A stretch of 64,000 nucleotides of DNA from Undaria pinnatifida (taxonomy: Eukaryota > Sar > Phaeophyceae > Laminariales > Alariaceae), in contig JABAKD010000026.1 in assembly GCA_012845835.1 (NCBI GenBank), forward strand, positions 12,090,832 through 12,154,831, given 5' to 3'. The position numbers and the translations under genes are program-made. A model generated the notes under the pieces. It was not told the DNA's origin and did no database searches. It saw nothing but the letters and a program-made list of their open reading frames with translations. The stretch's first letter is position 1; each line of letters opens with the position of its first letter. Below are positions 11,660 to 23,415 of this stretch, piece by piece.

Positions 11660-11974
11660 TATCTTTATTTTTCTCACACTTCGACTTTACAGCCTCTGGA
11701 CAAGCCGTGGTCACAGTTGTCGTCCCTTCTTTCCCCCCGGTCCTGCCTTCAATTTTAATCGCGCATAGATAGGGTACAGCAATCCTCCGACTGCTCGTCG
11801 ATTTTCCATCGGGTGTTTGTTGCTAACTCACGCTCTCGCACTTTCCGCCAGTCAATTTGTGCTCAAGAAAAAGCCTCAACGAACCAATACACGGATGCAC
11901 TTTGCGGGGCTCGAACTCACGAACCTGACCTATACCAGGCTCGAGGATAACCTGATGCGCCACCGGGGCGACGG
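11660..11974 (-). mobile_element. SINE-1 copy
   Basis: Read on the minus strand, the tRNA-like 5' end has an A-box-like TGGCGCATCAGG and a B-box GAGTTCGAGCCCC, followed by the SINE-1 body (GTGCATCCGTG, GGCGGAAAGTGCGAGAGCGTG, ATCGACGAGCAGT, GACCACGGCTTGTCCAGAG) and an A-rich end. Confidence 0.75.
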
Positions 11975-11989
11975 ATACTATACCATGAC

Positions 11990-12934
11990 GATTGATTTAT
12001 AGTGACTTGTGTGGGGAGCTTGCGAAATACTGCTGCTGTAGTAGCTAAATACATTACTCAACTGTAGTCTAAATGTATATATATATTAATATTATGAATG
12101 TACATGTCGTTCCCCTTCAGCAACAACAGCAGTATTGTGCAAAAATTCGAACCCCTAGAGCTCACCAAATACATTATTAGTGTTTGAATAGTTTACGTTG
12201 CCCCGCTTTCGATATTATTACTCCCCCCCTTTTAAGTCATATTTTCGAATCTTATTATTTTCTAACCCAACTGCGAGTGATAAATGTAAATGTAAGCAAT
12301 ATACGTAGTATGGCATGTGTCACTGTGCCAGTTTTCACCCATTTCGAGTACAGCAGGTAGTGTTAGAGCAAAACTCTGGAGCACTTCTTTTGCGTCTCTG
12401 GTTTTTGTACTGCGACCAACCGAGGCGCGACCAAATACCTTGAAATGCATGACAGCGAAACACTGTACGTATGCAGTAGTAGTAGTGCATCTGTGCGCGG
12501 TAATGTAGGGCAAATGTCTGGGCACTTCACGCTACGCGGATAATGTATTGAATACCAAGCACCAGGTATCATACCAGTTATACCCCACCACAGCAACAAT
12601 TTCCGAGATCTCTGTGTGACAACGGTGTCAAGATGATACGCCGATTACGCATCGTACTTATTGCTCCATGCCGGCGCAGCCTTTCCCTCTAGTACCAGCA
12701 GCAGTGGTGTGACCGGCTGTGGCCCTCCCTGGGGCATGTCTGAATCAACAGTAGAAAGGAGTACTAGTACAACCAGCTATTGATAGCTGTCCGTTCGTGC
12801 TTTTCATGCACCAGACCGGCTGGTAGGCTTCACAGGTGGGTTGCCACTAACAACATTTTCGTCGTCACGCCATCAGGCCGTTGTTAGCGGAGGCAGTGAT
12901 TTTCATTCAGTGAGTGGGAAGGCTGCATATATAT
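11990..12934. other. No gene recognised
   Basis: Mixed sequence with short AT repeats (TATATATATTAATATTATG). No supported exon or shared repeat. Confidence 0.5.
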
Positions 12935-13145
12935 TATAAAAATTAGAATACACTGGACCAGCTGTGAGATCGAAGATTTCGTCGAAACTCATCTTTGCAA
13001 GCTGTGTGTGATACTCCGATCGCGCGCATTACGAGTTGTGTGTCCTCATTAAGGATATAGGTCGGCGACTCCCCTTACAGCTACAGTGTAGCTATCAGGG
13101 TCAACAGGATGATTTTAGTCAGTCTGTGCGCGGAAACTATACATA
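12935..13145 (+). repeat. R1 repeat, 5' part
   Basis: A clean match to the first 210 bp of R1, from AATACACTGGACCAGCTGTG to GTGCGCGGAAACTATA, where similarity stops abruptly. Confidence 0.8.
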
Positions 13146-13424
13146 TATTCTCGTCATCTTCATATTTTATGCCTGGTGGGGCTACACAGTATTTTGTCGA
13201 CGCTACATTCGTAGACGTCGTCCCTACTGCGCGTAAGGACCGTAACGACAACTAGCTACCACCGTGGTCCGCCGACAACCGGGGAATCCTCTCCGTGCGT
13301 TGTCGCTAGGCAGGTCCAAACAGGGAGGGTGCACGAGAGAGTGATTGGGATGGGGCCTCGACGACAAGTCGTCACCGATTAAATATTCGTGTACTAGATG
13401 AATCAGGGGGTTTGACATGGGCCG

Positions 13425-13660
13425 ATTCTCCAGGCCGGGCGAGGCCAGGACGATAACCTAGAAAAGTTGATCGGTTGAGCCGGGCCGGGCCCTGAGAAAT
13501 TGAAAATATGTTTGGCCGGGCCGGGCGGCATCTCAGCATCCAAGAAATTTGATGTTCCGGCCCGGCCTCAACCCATCATCTAGAATAAGGGTCGACCAGA
13601 CTGGGCCGCGGCACATCATGTCGAACCCGGACAGGTCGGGCCGGGCCGCGATCCATGAGA
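13425..13660. repeat. GGCCGGGCC-rich degenerate array
   Basis: Six or more occurrences of GGCCGGGC or its complement are separated by about 30-55 bp, some followed by CGCG(G/A)(C/T)CCATCA-like words. A related block lies at 16090-16265. Open frames here are by-products. Confidence 0.55.
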
Positions 13661-13957
13661 TGTGCAGAACGGAACACAACCCAACAGCGGAAAAAAAGGA
13701 ACAAGCAGTACAAGTGCTACCTGCCTTATGACTACACAAATGTAAATTGTACACAGTGGCTCTCAATTTCTGCTGTGTATACCGGTAGTTATGTACCCCA
13801 ACACAACCTTGATTGACGAGAGGTACTGCAGTATACCTGAACGAGCGCCTCTGCGTGCTGACCTTTCGCCTGTGTCCATTTGCTCCTTCCAGCGCGTACC
13901 AACTTCTACTGGACTTTATCGTCTCCGTGCAAAATGCCTGGTCAAAGCCTTAGTGCC

Positions 13958-14227
13958 GACCAAGGCTACGGTAGAGGGGGTACCCCCATTTTCACTGTTG
14001 TGTTTGAGCCACTCGCACGAGTAGCTCTGTACCCTACGGATGAAGATGTTTAGGCACTTGGTTTGACGCAGCTTAGATCACCTTTGCATTGCGCGGATTG
14101 ATTTCGTCAATGTAAAACATAAAGAAAACGTAAGATTCCATAGGAACAAAGGGGTTACTCGCGCGAGTGACCCCTAGCCACTGAAATAAAAGGCCCAAAA
14201 GGGGACCCCCCTACCGTAGCCTGGGTC
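13958..14227. mobile_element. MITE-1 copy, complete with TGCC target duplication
   Basis: Inverted ends GACCAAGGCTACGGTAG and (reversed) GACCCAGGCTACGGTAG continue into GGGGGT. The element is 270 bp and is flanked on both sides by TGCC (13954-13957 and 14228-14231). The interior has CCACTCGCACGAGTAGCTC and TACTCGCGCGAGTGACCCC. It is nearly identical to the copy at 59699-59967, which has a different 4-bp flank. Confidence 0.85.
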
Positions 14228-14295
14228 TGCCGCTATAGGTGTACAAAGGACAATCGTTTGCGTCTCCGTGAACGAAGACAGCATAGACTAAGTTA

Positions 14296-14640
14296 TAAAG
14301 AATGAAAATACACTCCAGCTGTGAGATCGAATGTTTCGTCGAACCTCATCTTTGCAAGCTGTGTGTGATACTCCGATCGCGCGTATTACGGGTTGTGTGT
14401 CCTCATTAAGGATATAGGTCGGCGACTCCCCTTGCAACTACAGTGTAGCTATCAGGGTCAACAGGGTGATGTTAGTCAGTCTGTGCGCGGAAACTATAAA
14501 ACCCGTTTCTAAGCGGGACAAAATCTGACAGCTATGGAAGGAAATGCATCCGTTTATCAATCAAGTGAATCCTGTAAATCGAATAGCCGGCGAGGGGAGG
14601 GCGGAGGTTTGAAGGACGTCGGGGCCTGAGCATATATATA
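14296..14640 (+). repeat. R1 repeat, about 345 bp
   Basis: It covers R1 from AATACACTCCAGCTGTGAG through CTGACAGCTATGGAAGG to GAGGGCGGAGGTTTGAAGG, stopping just before the variable G-rich end. Confidence 0.8.
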
Positions 14641-14839
14641 TACCACGATTTCGACTTGGTTTGATCCAGGCGGAATCACCGGTGAAAGATTCGTAGTAGG
14701 ATACATCATATTCTGACCCAGAGCTGCAGCGACGGTCACGTTCGTGCTTGTTGTCGTTGTGGAACCGGGAGCAGGTATTTCGATTAATTGCAGCAAAGCT
14801 CACTCAAAAATTTCACTGACGTTCCTGTTGCTCTCTTCG

Positions 14840-14960
14840 GATGGCAGGTAAATTGCGAGCAGGTGTCGCAGCAGCTACTACCGAAGCTGGCAACAGCAGG
14901 TATCGCAGCAGCAGCAGGTGTTGTTGCAGCAGCAGTTCCTAGTTGCTGATGATGTGGTGT
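14840..14960. repeat. Degenerate CAG/GCAG trinucleotide stretch
   Basis: Interrupted GCAGCAGCAG runs with GCAGGTNTCGCAGCAG repeated twice. No convincing exon spans it. Confidence 0.6.
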
Positions 14961-14996
14961 TTCTCATGTCGCTGATGCCGTAGCTTCCGCTGCTGA

Positions 14997-15250
14997 CACA
15001 CGCTACGACAGAGTTGCACCGCTTTTTTGCTGAGGTTCCTTTATTGGGATGTTAATACCTCTTCCCAAAAACTGATTTCGAGCAAAAAAAGGACTACTAC
15101 CGTGTACTGGAGTATGAAATCCCATGGCCTACGTACACAACGAGAATCATGCAGAAAAAATGGCCTATTTCCGACGATATTTGGTTAAAGAGGCCCGTCA
15201 TTCAGAAAATGTTTCATACAAAAAATTCTGCCACTTTGGTAACACGCGTT
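14997..15250 (-). mobile_element. MITE-2 copy
   Basis: The ends are CACGCTACGACAGAGTTGCA and (reversed) ACGCGTGTTACCAAAGTGGC. The interior, reversed, reads ATGACGGGCCTCTTTAACC and GAGAATC..CGTTGTGTACG, as in the 60.6-kb copy. It is diverged. Confidence 0.65.
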
Positions 15251-15571
15251 GCTGCGGCAAGTTCTGCAGCAGCAGCGGAAAAAAAAAACGGTGGTGCAGA
15301 AGCCATTGGACGGATTTTGTTAGTGTAGCAGCATTATGTGGGTACGAGTCGGTAGGTATGCCTCAATGACCGTATGCACCTGGCGCACGGAATCTAGCGG
15401 TGAAAATACACGAAAATATATACGGGTAAACACGGGAACCTTTCAATACGGGACAGAAAATGGGCACGCCCGCGGGCTGGCCTGTCAAGTCCGTGGGCCG
15501 GCACACGAAAATATCGGGCGTGCAATCGATATTATTGGGCCCACGTCTACGCGCCCCGTTGCCAACGTCAA

Positions 15572-15977
15572 CCGCTAACAGGTTTTGGGTAGCGGGACCG
15601 CCGAGTGAGGGGACCGCTAAAGGCAGCGAGGCAGCCGAGTTGACTTCATACTAAAACGTACCGGTACATATTTCCTTTTTTCTACGACGTATACCGTATA
15701 GTCTATATGTTTAATACGCGTTCGGAAAACGAGGCCTTTCCCCTATTATTAGACTAGTCCAGTCTATATAATTCATATAATATGGAAAATCTGTACGTTT
15801 TAGTATAAACTCGGTCCGGATACCTTGTTTTCCGAACGCGAATTGAAGTTATATTCGGTATGGAAAAATTGGAAATCTGTAAGTTTTAGCATGAAGTCAA
15901 ATCGGCTGTCCCGCTGCCTTCCAGCCTTTGGCGGTCCCCTCACTCGGCGGTCCCGCCACCCAAAACCTCTTAGCGGT
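15572..15977. mobile_element. Foldback element with about 160-bp inverted arms
   Basis: The left arm 15572-15736 and right arm 15822-15977 are imperfect reverse complements. They begin ACCGCTAACAGGTTTTGGGT / ACCGCTAAGAGGTTTTGGGT, share TTGACTTCAT(A/G)CTAAAAC, and end at the loop with GCGTTCGGAAAACGAGG / CGCGTTCGGAAAACAAGG. The 85-bp loop repeats part of the arm (GGAAAATCTGTACGTTTTAG). The right arm runs on into the 15931-16085 array. Confidence 0.75.
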
Positions 15978-16085
15978 CCCCTCTCCCGGTGGTCCCGCTG
16001 CTCAAAACCCTTTGGCAGTCCCCTTGCCCGCCGGTCCCGCTGCCCAAAAACGCTCTGGCGGTTCCCTCACGAGGCGGCCCCCTAA
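15931..16085. repeat. 47-bp tandem array at the end of the foldback element
   Basis: Roughly four units of the form GGCGGTCCCCTCACTCGGCGG-TCCCGCYRCYCAAAAC follow each other. The first unit is part of the foldback right arm; the others extend beyond its inverted partner. Confidence 0.7.
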
Positions 16086-16089
16086 CGCA

Positions 16090-16265
16090 CTGCACTATGG
16101 GCCTACCGGGCCGGGCCGATGCAATTGGAAGATCTGTTGGCAGAACCGAGCCAGGCCGTGAAATGTTGCAAACGTGATCCGAACAGGGCCGCGCCCGTCA
16201 GGTTAAAATTTTGTAGGCCTGGCCGGGCCGCGGCCCATCAAACGAAATACTAAAGGACGTGAGGT
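16090..16265. repeat. GGCCGGGCC-rich degenerate block
   Basis: GGGCCGGGCCGAT, AGGGCCGCGCCCG and GGCCGGGCCGCGGCCCATCA recur here and match words of the 13425-13660 array. Confidence 0.5.
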
Positions 16266-18960
16266 CGAGCCGCGGCTCCTTTTATGAATACGTGATGGAT
16301 CGAGTCGGTACGGCCTTGCGCAACCCCGGGACGATTTACCAGAGTCGACTCATGGCAAGCCATGAGCTGATAGTGCCAGAAGACATAATCCAACGAGTTG
16401 ACGGAAGCAAAGAGGACTCAGGTACCCCGGCCCCAGTCTAAGTTTTGGCGAATCGCAGCATACCCCGAGCTCCTTGCATACGTAGGACTAGTAATGCGTA
16501 GAGAATATTATGTGTGATGCGTACAAGTATTTTACGATGCGCCGAATCGGGCTACGTAAAGTATTTTGCGATGGCGCGTTACCAGGCTTTGCGATAGTCA
16601 CGAACCCTTCGTTTTTCTATGCCATAGTGGTGATAGATTAAACATTTATTAATAGTTATTATCAATATCTTGATAGTCGCAAAGATTTTGCGTTATGTAC
16701 TTCTGTACTACTACTGCTTCTGTAGCCAAAAGATCATTCACCAGGTGCAACTGGCAAAAAGACAACATCCAAAGTTACCTTGCTAAAAATCTTGAAACCT
16801 TTTTTCGATGGACTCGAAAGTTTGCCCGCCTCTGCCTTATGAAGTACCAACCAGGTAGCACGCGCCAACACGTCCACCCGCCACGCCAGCCTTCAGGTTC
16901 GGATGCATCGTGATTTTCGCGAAGGACCACGTCGTTGGAGGAGGCGAGGGCTGATAGAAAATAACAGCGAGCGGCTATTCAACGGCCCAGGACGACTAAC
17001 GCGCCGTGCGTGGCGATGCGCGACAGGACGGTGTGATTGGTAAGTGGGGTTCTTCTTTCCTCACCCCTCGGGTTTGTTGTGGCCGCCACAGGCCCTGGGA
17101 AGTATAGCTATCGTATCAGGCATCACCGCAGTTGTACGAAACCTAAACACTCGCATCCCGACGGTGCCGCGACGTAGCTCACTTCTGGCTTCGATAGTCT
17201 TGCGCAAGGGCCGATCTGTGCGGTCAAACGAATTGAGACTCGCACGCAACGGAAGGCGCCCGCCACGATGACCTGTGGTTCGGCACGGTAAACACGACGT
17301 TTTACTGATCGTCCTCATTGGTGGAGCCGTATACGAATCTCAACCAACAACGTACGATACCCCATGCACGCAATGGCACGCGCTAAGAGTCCGCCGACAG
17401 CAATGCTATGGTAATACAGTAAGCTATACAGGTTGGAAGGAAAAGTGTTCGGTAGCTCCTCACAGGAGATAGAACAACAATGTTGTCACTGATATTCCCG
17501 CTAGGCTACGTAGGCCCTACTACTGTCGAATGGCTCACCGGCAGCATTGCCTCCACCCGTCGCGCGGCAGCCGCAGGTTCCGCGGCTAGCTCTCGTCGTT
17601 CTATGCATGATCTACAGATTAGAATTCACAGATTCACAGCAACATTATTACCAGCAGAAAATATATAGTCTAGTCCAGTGAACACGAAAAATACATCCTC
17701 TAGACTAAAGCCTCGTGTGTGCTGTTGACTTAAGGCGATAAAAGTGTCACATTATTTCAAACAATATAAGAAGCTCGACGGGTTTAAGTGAAAATACCCG
17801 GAACAAGTGGTATACATATACGAGCACTCCACATTCAATGAGGAGTTCATACTATTATATGTGAATATGTATTATGTACCTGGCAAACGGTAAAGCTGCG
17901 TACTCGCGACCTTGGTAGTAGAGGCTTCTTCTGGACGCTCTAGAGGTCAGCATTATTCTGGAGAATATCCTGAGTACGCTTGCAGACACAATAATAGTGG
18001 GCTGCGTGAAAATATTCTCTAAGACTTGGCGCGATCGAAGCAAGGGGCCGAGCGTGGATATGCCAGCCCTTCTTCCCTCTCCATCCACCACGCGGTTAAT
18101 AAGAGGCGCCACTGGAAACCAGCGTCGTTCTGGCTCTTTTGCCATTCAGAACCGAAAGTCATATTATGTATGTACCATTGATGCACCGTTAAACGACGAA
18201 AAAAATCAGAATATACGAGGTGTTTAATAGGAAAACCATTGGGAACTTGTGCGGATGACGACCTGTGTGGATGACGTCACGATGTTCACCTGCGTGTGCT
18301 CGCTCTCTCTCCCCGTTCTGAAACCCGCTTCATCACGGACTTTTCGAGATATCACATTGCTGGAGTCTTGAAAGCTATTATGTCAACAACAAACATCGTG
18401 ACATGTACAATGTATACATATTATAATGTAGACTATGGCTCGAACGATATGTTCGTGGTAAAATTTGTACGGAGTTAAAAACGCTTTAAGACTTCACAAG
18501 GAAAAATTGATTACAAAATTGACGGTTATGGGATCGGCGAGTGCTTGTTAGCGATGATAAAAGTTCGTGCCCGAAAACAAACGAAGCAAAGACTATCTCG
18601 TACGGGGCGGGCGCAGCGTGACGTTACTCGTTTCTGCCGCGCTCTCACGCTGCTGCTACTGATAGTGGCCGACGCTTGAATATGTATCAGTATTGTCATC
18701 CATTTTTTTGTCGTTAAACACCGGCCCCAAAAGGTAAATATTGAGGACTTCACCCCGGGAGAGTGTCCTGACGATTTAAATAATTGTGCGCACACAGCAG
18801 TGTGTGTTGTGTGTGAAGAAGGTAAAACAACATACATACCTGTAGTGTATACAGGGTAAAACACCGAGCAAAAAGTTTAAGGTCCCGTTATTGTTTTCAT
18901 TGTTTTCCCCAAACTGACATGGACAGCTTGTATGTATGTCAATATAGTCTATGTATGTAG
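16266..18960. other. No gene recognised
   Basis: Short open frames only. The frame at 16695-16860 ends beside a possible donor (CCAG|GTAGCA) but has no identifiable motif. Repeated TAGTCTA/TAGACTA words occur near 17670, 17700, 18430 and 18945. Confidence 0.4.
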
Positions 18961-18962
18961 TC

Positions 18963-19137
18963 TATGTATGCATGTATGTAGGTAGGTAGGTAGGTATGTA
19001 TGTATGTATGTATGTATGTATGTATGTATGTATGTATGTATGTATGTATGTATGTATGTATGTATGTATGTATGTATGCATGTATGTATGTATGTCTGAA
19101 CCAGGTAAGTATGTACGTATTTTTGTATGAATGTATG

Positions 19138-19171
<34 letters not shown>

Positions 19172-19345
19172 TGTATGTATGTATGTATGTATGTATGTAT
19201 GTATGTATGTATGTATGTATGTATGTATGTATGTATGTATGTATGTATGTATGTATGTATGTATGTATGTATGTATGTATGTATGTATGTATGTATGTAT
19301 GTATGTATGTATGTATGTATGATTGTATGTATGTATATATCTATG
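18963..19345. repeat. (TATG)n microsatellite
   Basis: About 380 bp of TATG tetranucleotide, interrupted once at 19081-19140. All six frames give tyrosine-valine-cysteine-methionine or histidine-threonine-tyrosine-isoleucine artefacts. Confidence 0.95.
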
Positions 19346-19733
19346 TACTACGTATTTTTGTATGTAGGCATGTACTAGTGTGTGTTTATGTATGTAATGT
19401 TTTACGTCGCCGAGCTCAACCGTACATCGCACAACGCACACTGAAGCGATCGCGACTTTTTTTGGGGTCGACAAGATGGATAATAAGGAGAATCCGCTGG
19501 TTCAATGCCCAACTCTTAGAGTTTGTAGCGGGAGGTCGATTTGAGGTGGTGTAGGCATGGGGTTAGTTTGGTCATACGGAAATTCGGAGACGCTGGCACC
19601 ACACCGTGCACGGACCTACTATTACTATTCCCCCTTTTCTCGGTGACATATTGTGTCAGTACGCAGCCCAAATTCGCGTTATGTGATGTATGGTGGTTGA
19701 ATGAGCTGTTGTTAGGGAAATGGCACGTACCTC

Positions 19734-19818
19734 AACCCTTTAGAGCCCCCAGACCCCTCCCTATACTAAGTTTGAGTAAAGTTGTACTTAACAAGGGTTT
19801 CCAGTTGTAAAGGCGTTA
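19734..19818. mobile_element. 86-bp inverted-repeat miniature element, copy 2
   Basis: Inverted relative to the copy at 2886-2971. It keeps the terminal AACCCTTTA and TAAAGGCGTT and the internal GAGCCCCCAGACCCCTCCCT. The middle has diverged more than the ends. Confidence 0.6.
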
Positions 19819-19844
19819 AGGCTAAGTAAACAATATTATACAAA

Positions 19845-20365
19845 CAAAAATACACGCCAGCCGAGAGATTGAAGATTTTGTCGAAACTCATATTTTTGCA
19901 AGCTGTGTGTGATACTCCGATCGCGCGTGTCACGGGTTGCGTGTCGTCATTAAGGATAGAGGTCGGTAACTCCCCTTGGAACTATAGAGTGTGACCATCA
20001 GGGTGTAACAGGGTGATGTTAGTCAGTCTGTGCGCGGAAAGTTTTAGAGGGGGACAAGATCTGACCGCTGTGAAAGGAAATGCATTAGTTAATGAAGTGT
20101 ATCCTGTAAGTGGTATAACCGGCGAGGAGAGGGCGGAGTTTTGAAGGGCGTGGGCACATGGGTTTTAACAAGAGGAGACGGGGCGGGGGAGGAACGGGCG
20201 GGGCAACACAATCTGTGCGTGGGAACTGTAAATAAATTTGACGGTTTTGGCAGAAGTGAGGAGAGGTCGGAGTTTTCGAGGAGGTGGGTGGGCGGGGGGG
20301 GGTATATTGGAGCAGCGGCATTGGTAGATAACGAGGTGATTTCGATGTTGAGTGGGGCGCTTGAG
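19845..20365 (+). repeat. R1 repeat, long copy with G-rich end
   Basis: It starts at AATACACGCCAGCCGAGAG and contains the full R1 core and the G-rich end, in which the segment GTGCGTGGGAACTGTAAA-TAAATTTGACGGTTTTGG recurs as an internal sub-repeat. Confidence 0.75.
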
Positions 20366-20934
20366 CAATAAGAGGGGAGCGGGAAAAAAAGTATAGTCTA
20401 TGGACTAGTAATATCATGTATATTGTCCGGTTATTTTTCACTACCTCAGAGAAACATTTGCACATAAAAATATACCCTTCCTGGTGGGTGTTTTCCGGCG
20501 GCATTATTACAAGGATAGGAATGAGGAGCATGACAAAAGCCGCCATCTGGTCAAGCTCCTGACTACAGTAAGCTACTTCGTTAGCGGTTGTTGTATTATT
20601 GGCATGCATGCGTTCTCGTGCTCATCCTGATTCAAGTAGAGCTATAGCTAGCTGCAGTAGTAGTACCTGGCAGTAGTTAGTAATACAGAGTTGTTCAGTT
20701 TTTTATTTTTCATTACAGTATCGATACTCACTCGTCAGCGTAGAAACCATGCATTTATTTTTCCCGGATCATTTTACTACGTACTACATCTCGTACGACG
20801 TGCCTTGCAATTCCTCCACGTACCCTATACAGTGCGCTTTACCGGGTGGCGCCTCCTGTTACGTAACATATGCAGTATATTGTTCTTTCTTTATCGCACT
20901 GTAAATAACAGGCTGGTGAATGTCGTATATATTC

Positions 20935-21540
20935 TAAAATTTGTAATACACTCCAGCTGTGAGATCGAATATTTTGTCGAAACTCATCAGATATCTTTGC
21001 AAGCTGTGTGTGATACTCCGATCGCGCGTATTACGGGTTGTGTGTCCTTATTAAGGATATTGGTCGGCGACTCCCCTTGCAACTACAGCAGTGTAGCTAT
21101 CAGGGTCAACAGGGTGATGTTTGGCAGTCTATGCGCGGAAACTATAAAACCCTTTTCTGAGGGGGACAAAATCTGACAGCTGTGGAAGGAAATGCATCAG
21201 CTTCTCATGTGAATCCTGTAAGTCGAATATCCGGTGAGGGGAGGGCGGAGTGGGGGCCTGATTTCGATCAGAAGGGGGGCGGGAGTGGGGAAGGGGGGGG
21301 AGGGGACGGGTGGGGCAGGTCTATTTGTGCGTGGAAACTATAAAAAATTCTTGTGGGGGAGAGGGAGGAATATGGCGGGGGGGGGGGCGGGGGCGGGGGG
21401 GGGAGGGGGTGGCTGTACGCGTGGTGCTAGTTCTAGGCGATGGTGCGGGTGGTGGGGCGTTGGGGACGGGGGTGGGTGGGAATTGCAGCAGCGGCATGGA
21501 CGGCTTTGAAACGATAACGAGGGGATATCCAGGGCGTGGA
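20935..21540 (+). repeat. R1 repeat, long copy with G-rich end
   Basis: Full R1 core with a six-base insertion after AAACTCATC. It continues into 21230-21480, which is very G-rich on the plus strand (runs of 5-9 G) and holds another GTGCGTGGAAACTATAAA sub-repeat. Confidence 0.75.
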
Positions 21541-23085
21541 AGTGTTTATTACTCAGGCGGATTTCGTATATATAGCAGAACATAATACGAATATAATAGG
21601 TTGGAGAGCGCAGGATATGATATATTAAAGGATGTGTATGATTCATTATCATACTTCAAAGCACTAAGCGAGGGGCGGCTCTTCTTTCCAGAGGGTAAGC
21701 AATGATGTATAACCTATTTCGAAGCGACAGGTGATACGTACTCGTATCTAGAAACCAAACAACACGTACCCTACGTAGTGCGTAATACCTGCTGATACCA
21801 CCTCCTTTTCTCGTAAGCAGTAAAACCCTTTATATTGCTGTTGCGGCGTCGTACCAGTGCGTTTCCTTCTCGTGTAGTGCCCTGTTCCATGTTGTACGAC
21901 GATGAAGATGGTGCTAGGGTTACGGCCGCGCAGCCTTTTTGTGTGTTGATCCGCCGTTCATCGTCTTAGGAAACTCAGCCCGCTCGTTCGCACGTGCCCT
22001 CTTCCTCATCGCCTTAAGTAACCCAGCCCGCTCCTTGGCACATCCGTGCTCTTGTTGACACTCATTATTCACTCGGTTCCCCTTCTCCCCCGATCGCCCT
22101 AAAAACAAAGTTGTCGTCGCTGCTGTTGCGTGCGGTGCCTTTTGGCTTTGATCTGAAGAAACCTTGTTTCCATTATATACACTTTTGCAAAGGGTTTTGG
22201 ATGTGGTCAGAGGTGGACGGATGTCATGATTGGGGGCGTCTGTAGCCGCCCGGCTGGTCGAAATCGGCGCCGGGGTGGTCGGGTTTATTGGGTTTTGAAG
22301 GGCCAGCAGACACACACACAAACACAAACAGACATCCACCTGCAGTAATTCAGCGCAATTAAATGAAGCATACATACCTGGTACATTTTTTCGAAATTTT
22401 TTCTCCCAGACAGCCTCAACACAGCTGACCGTATATACGGATAGACTCCGTCACAGCGCTGTCGCTTCGCTCCTTCGCCTGCTCCTCAGTATTTTTCTAG
22501 CAGGTGGTGCAGTTCATGAGGGACTTTCATCAGTCCCCTTTGTTCTCGCCCTCAGCACGATGGCGTGAGTTGGTGAAAAATATGCCGAAACAAATCCATG
22601 TACCCAGGGAACAAAATGAGGACCCAGCATGTCCGGAAGACAACTAAGTGAGGGTAAAAAGTCCAACGGGCTGAGCTGAAACGTGCAGCGTTGACTATGT
22701 CTCATTCAACGAACAAGCGTTATCACCACATATTATACAATAGCGCCATTATGTTGTTGTTCTCACATTAACCCGCATAACCAAGTCCGTGGTCACAGGA
22801 TAGGCTCCAGTCACTGTGGAGCCGAGGAATATCTCAGGGAAAAACACAAACAACCCAAGTTGGTACACCCAAATATCACAGATGACGCATCACAGCTGAA
22901 GCAATTCGCAATTCATGGCTCCACCAGAAGCATATAAAAGTGAAATCGGGAGTCGGTCTACAATGTGCCAGGTCCATACCGGCGCTCATTACTCGCGCAT
23001 GGAAAAACCGACTATACCGCTTGGTGCCCAAGAAAGACTACCACGTATAGACTATATTATACGTAGTATCTATCACTACGTAGAA
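21541..23085. other. No gene assigned; minus-strand open frame 22375-21920
   Basis: A 151-codon minus-strand frame (22375-21920) starts MYASFNCAELLQ, has a hydrophobic cysteine-rich segment and ends in a basic, repeated ERAxxxKxM region. It has no family motif and no splice support, so it is not called a gene. The rest is featureless, with a TACCTGGTA at 22375. Confidence 0.3.
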
Positions 23086-23086
23086 C

Positions 23087-23375
23087 CGGTCGCCCCGGTG
23101 GCGTATCAGGTTATCCTCGAGCCTGGTATAGGTCAGTTTCGTGAGTTCGAGCCCCGCCGAGTGCATACTCGTATAAATTCGTTGGGACTTTTTCTTGTGG
23201 ACAAATTGACTTGCGGAAAGCGCGAGAGCGTGAGTTAGCAACATTCGATGTACAATCGACGAGCAGTGGGATTGCTGAACCCTATGCGCGATAAAAATTG
23301 AAGGCAAGAACCGGGGAGGAGAAGGGATGACACCTGTGACCACGGCTTGTCCAGAAGCTGGAAAGTGAAAGTGTG

Positions 23376-23414
<39 letters not shown>
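23087..23414 (+). mobile_element. SINE-1 copy with 37-bp poly(A) tail
   Basis: This is the best-preserved plus-strand copy. It has a 5' CGGTCGCCCCGGTGGCG with an A-box-like TGGCGTATCAGG, a B-box GAGTTCGAGCCCC about 50 bp on, then the body and a run of 37 A (23378-23414). The A tail fixes its orientation and its retroposition through RNA. Confidence 0.85.

Positions 23415-23415
<1 letters not shown>

Noticed and set aside
18962-19554. Long open frames on both strands (170-184 codons)
   Set aside because: They read only the TATG microsatellite, giving period-four peptide artefacts.
21234-21652. Glycine-rich and proline-rich open frames
   Set aside because: They translate the G-rich end of an R1 repeat.
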